Origin: Stercorarius parasiticus
Lineage: Eukaryota; Chordata; Aves; Charadriiformes; Stercorariidae
Direction of reading: 5' to 3'
Assembly (NCBI GenBank): GCA_013396915.1
Contig: VWZL01002000.1
Location: 125,698 to 189,697 of the forward strand
Length of the DNA stretch: 64,000 nt
A program made the translations under genes and the position numbers. Within the stretch, counting starts at the first letter, position 1, and each line of letters opens with the position of its first letter. Below the pieces are notes generated by a model, which saw only the letters and a program-made list of their open reading frames with translations, was not told the DNA's origin and ran no database searches. Below are positions 60,876-64,000 of the stretch, one piece after another.

Positions 60876-63800
60876 GTAAGATACTATCAGGTAGCATACA
60901 GCTTCACATACTGGAAAAAAATGCCTTCTTTCTGGAGCTTCCAATCCACCTACAACATGCAGCAAGCCCTGTGAAAAGAAAGTAAGATAGAAAAAGGCTT
61001 TATTTCTGTGACTGTGGCAAATCCAAAACTATTACTTTCCAGCCATCTGAACCACACACTTAAGTAAGGTGGAATAGAGACCAACCAACCAAAGCAGTCA
61101 CTATTTACAGCATTGTCATTAACATAGCACATGTATTTATTTTAAAGTCATATATGAACAGAGTTTATTTACTCTGTAAACATAAAGCCAGTAAAGCTGG
61201 TGACAATTTCAAGAGTAACTCTAAACTACCAAGTTCATGGTAGCCATATATATCATCCTCCTCATGTTCTGTAAACTACTAACACAGAATAAGAAAGATT
61301 CTGTTCTCAACTGATGGAAATTTTTATAGTTGCAAAAAAAGGAAGTTTAGATAGTCATTCTACTCTTAAGAATAACGGAACATTACACAGCTTAAAAAAT
61401 GTCCAGAATCACGTATCGTCAACTTTGCTACCTGTTTAAGCGTTCATTTTGTCCTGAAAAGAATCTGAGTGAACACATACTCTAACAAGGATTTTAGCAG
61501 TTCTCTTTACAACTGGCTATTACATTTCATAAGCTAGTGTTTTTGCCCCTTGTTGATCCAATAGCTGTGAAAGTAAATGAGAAAGGAACACCGGAAACTG
61601 AAAGACCAGATTGCTCATTTAACACAAAGGAATGCTTTGATTGCTGAGTCATCATCTAGTAGTGTGCATTAAATATCTTACCCTACCACTGTTTACAAGG
61701 GCTCTTTCAGGGATCAAGGCAAGTAGGCATCTTCTCCCCCTTTTCTAACTGTGAAAAAAAAAAAAAAAACAAAAACAAAACACAAATAAAAGAAAGTCAA
61801 GCAGACTCTCATTTTGTGGTTGGCAAGGGAACAACAAAAGGCTTTTAACACTCCTTTCCCTAGGGAAGCTAGGGGGAGCAAGTTCTTTCATTTCTACCAG
61901 TTGCCAGCAAGAAACATATCACAGGTGGCTGCTCTCTTGTACATAAGCTGTTAGCTCTGCTTGTTTGTATATTCACTAGAACGAATGACACACCTGACTC
62001 TCCTCACGTGCATACCCAGGGAGTTAGTGCCATCAGCCTGAAGAAATCATACACCTGGCTAGAAAAGAAATGTACAAAATCCACTGCATTGAGATGAGAT
62101 CTTATGGGGCTCTGCTTCAATTTGTGGTACACTCATGTGTGTGCTGAGCAGTTTGTATTTCTGTACCTGGTGTGACATTCCAGCTGACTTAAAAATCTAA
62201 ATTTATTTCACTAGGCTACCAAGTTACCAGAGCTGATGAATTAGAAACAATTTTCACTTGTTTAGATAATTCAGAGTGTACCATAAAGGACAGTGCTGTA
62301 GGATGAAAATTTATGTACTCAGGAAAGTGGAGAAAGACATACCACTATTGTAATTCCAAGTGCCTCAAGGCAATTTAGAAAACACAATGCAATGTTATTT
62401 CAAAGAGGCATAAAGATTCCACAGGGGGGCACTTTACAGTATAAAACACTTTTCACCTTAACACAAGACACTGTACAGAAACAGCAGATTGGCGGGCTCA
62501 AGTAACTAGAAACAAAACTAAATCAGAAACTCCAATCATTTTTTAAAAAGTTTTGGAAAAGGAAAAAGCAAAGATGGTGTTCTTCATACATGCTTTGTAG
62601 CTTTGAATAAAGAGTGACGCACAGCTGTTCCCTTGCTTTATTTGATCTTTGCTTTGCAGTGAAGAGTAGAATTTTAATACTGAAGTAGTCACCTGCTGGA
62701 GTGGAGGGGAAGAAATTTTCTTTTACGTAGAGTGACCTAATTCCTAGGGTAGGTTTGATAAAACACACTGAAAGAACAATTTAGCTACCTTGGAGAGGCA
62801 TGTGTCAACACAAGGAAACACAAGAGACCACAAGGGAAACTCTGAGGTGAAAATTCTGGTAACATACTTCTGGTTTTCCACATGCAAGATGAAATCCCAA
62901 GCTTAAATGAGGAACTTGCTTGGCCTGTCATGCTGCAGACCTACTTGTAGGTTTCCAGTTCTGCTGGAGCACTTGGGTGAGCTGAGCTACTCTTTCAGAC
63001 ATAAACACTACAGACTGCCTCATACACTTTTGTCCTATACTGGGAACCTCTTGAGGACCAAGCCTGCACTGTAGTTTATTAACAGTCCAGTTCTTTCAAA
63101 ATAAGAAATGTCTGCCAGCCTAGCTTCAGATGCAATTTAAATAGCCAGTATTATCCCATAAGTCAACTTGGCAGTACCAAAACAAATTTTGCATTCTAGA
63201 TTAGATTATTTGTCCCTACCAAGCAGAACACAAATCTAATGTCAGCATTTACCAGCAGCCCCTACTTAACTTGTAGCAATGCTATCACACTTCAAACTTA
63301 GTTCAGCTGCCCTTTCCAAACCACAGCTTATTTTAGCTTATTTACATGTATTGACTTACTCTACTACCACTAGACCCTTGTATCATTAGCTCTATCATTA
63401 TAGAGGGTAGAGTTTATCCTGTCCAGAGGCCGTGTACAACCCATTTAAAATAGAGCCAATATATGTTGTTCATCTGAACCCTAACGACACCCCAAGGTTT
63501 TCCATTCTTTGCAAACAGGTGACTTAGATATAGCTACAAGGCTTGTGTTGATGCTATGCCTAAACTAGCAGCTCTTTCTGAATGTAGCTATCCTGTAACT
63601 TCCAGAAGATCCTAAACAAAATCCATCACCCCAGCATCAGGCCAGGCACCTGTATGGTGCTGGTCTGATGTTTATCTGTCAAAAACACAAATATAAGCAG
63701 ACAATGTTGGTAGCATGACCTGTAAAAACATGCCTTACTTAGGTTCACTTAGAACTTAACTTAGAATCAGGTTTAATCTGTCTCACCTCACTGACTCCTT

Positions 63801-64000
63801 AATGGAGTATAGGCAGATCATTTATTTTGGTGCTGCCTTAACTAAATTTGGTATCAGCAGAGCTAGGCTCAGAGCTGAGATCCAGTTTGTTAACTATGCA
63901 ACTCATTTGCTGTGAGCACAGTGGAATAAGAAGAAGTTTTAAAGAAAATACTGAAAAATAATTCCTCTTATTATAGGGTGCTTGGGTTCTGTTCTGTAAA
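60876..64000. other. Unannotated DNA to window end
   Basis: No recognised gene. An A16 tract lies at 61754-61769. An ATG-less open stretch of 49 codons (61500-61646, + strand) starts right after TTTTAGCAG, an acceptor-like string, and ends at TGA. It could be read as a terminal exon for the 60.7-60.9 kb pair, but the evidence is at chance level. Other frames are short. Confidence 0.5.

Noticed and set aside
1..64000. CRISPR arrays, operons, bacterial genes or ribosome binding sites
   Set aside because: No regularly spaced repeats or prokaryotic gene organisation. The sequence is vertebrate in character.

Overview
The window is almost entirely non-coding vertebrate DNA, most probably from a bird. 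Four signs point there. It carries several CR1 LINE copies, recognisable by their ORF1 esterase, endonuclease and reverse transcriptase coding remains and by CR1-type 3' ends (a block pairing GGTTGGA with TCCAACC, followed by ATTCTRTG octamers). It has a solo LTR beginning TGTCCTGGTTT, as in abundant avian ERVL-like elements. Repeat density is low, AT content is moderately high, and no mammalian Alu or L1 sequence is visible. Crocodilians and turtles also carry CR1, so bird is an inference. No intact, recognisable host protein gene, rRNA, tRNA or CRISPR array was found. Most open frames are short chance frames in AT-rich DNA.

Layout. 1-3715: unannotated AT-rich DNA. 3716-4300: a CpG-richer block with an inverted CCAAT box, a CACCC string, a TATA box and a (GGCGT)5 array. 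It leads into CR1-A (about 4300-5240, + strand), the 5' half of a CR1 with a decayed ORF1 esterase followed by the start of the ORF2 endonuclease. 7825-8735: CR1-B (+), an internal endonuclease/RT-linker fragment. 9181-9345: a long (GGAAAA)n polypurine array. 9346-33600: mainly unannotated, with small microsatellites, short tandem duplications and a remnant of an old amniote interspersed repeat near 22.6-22.8 kb. 33645-34390: an AT/CA microsatellite containing a near-perfect 34-bp palindrome, then a degenerate repeat field built on CCAGTAGCTGG. 38056-38517: a solo LTR flanked by a 5-bp CAAGA target duplication. 43848-46732: CR1-C (+), heavily decayed, with a tiny CR1 3' end nested inside it and a perfect 417-bp direct duplication across a single N. 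47871 to about 49925: CR1-D (-), the best preserved copy, with 476 open codons of ORF2 including the RT core. The rest, to 64000, is unannotated apart from a strong G-quadruplex motif at 50554-50580 and two exon-like intervals near 60.7-60.9 kb.

The four single N characters (26326, 38255, 45858, 48295) all sit in or beside repeats. At 45858 and 48295 they coincide with a perfect duplication and an internal loss in CR1, so they look like collapsed or unsized assembly gaps. I see no convincing new biological system. The points most worth checking are the assembly artefacts, the nested CR1, the promoter-like block joined to CR1-A, a hairpin at 43203-43229, and a few splice-site-bounded open intervals that could be host exons.
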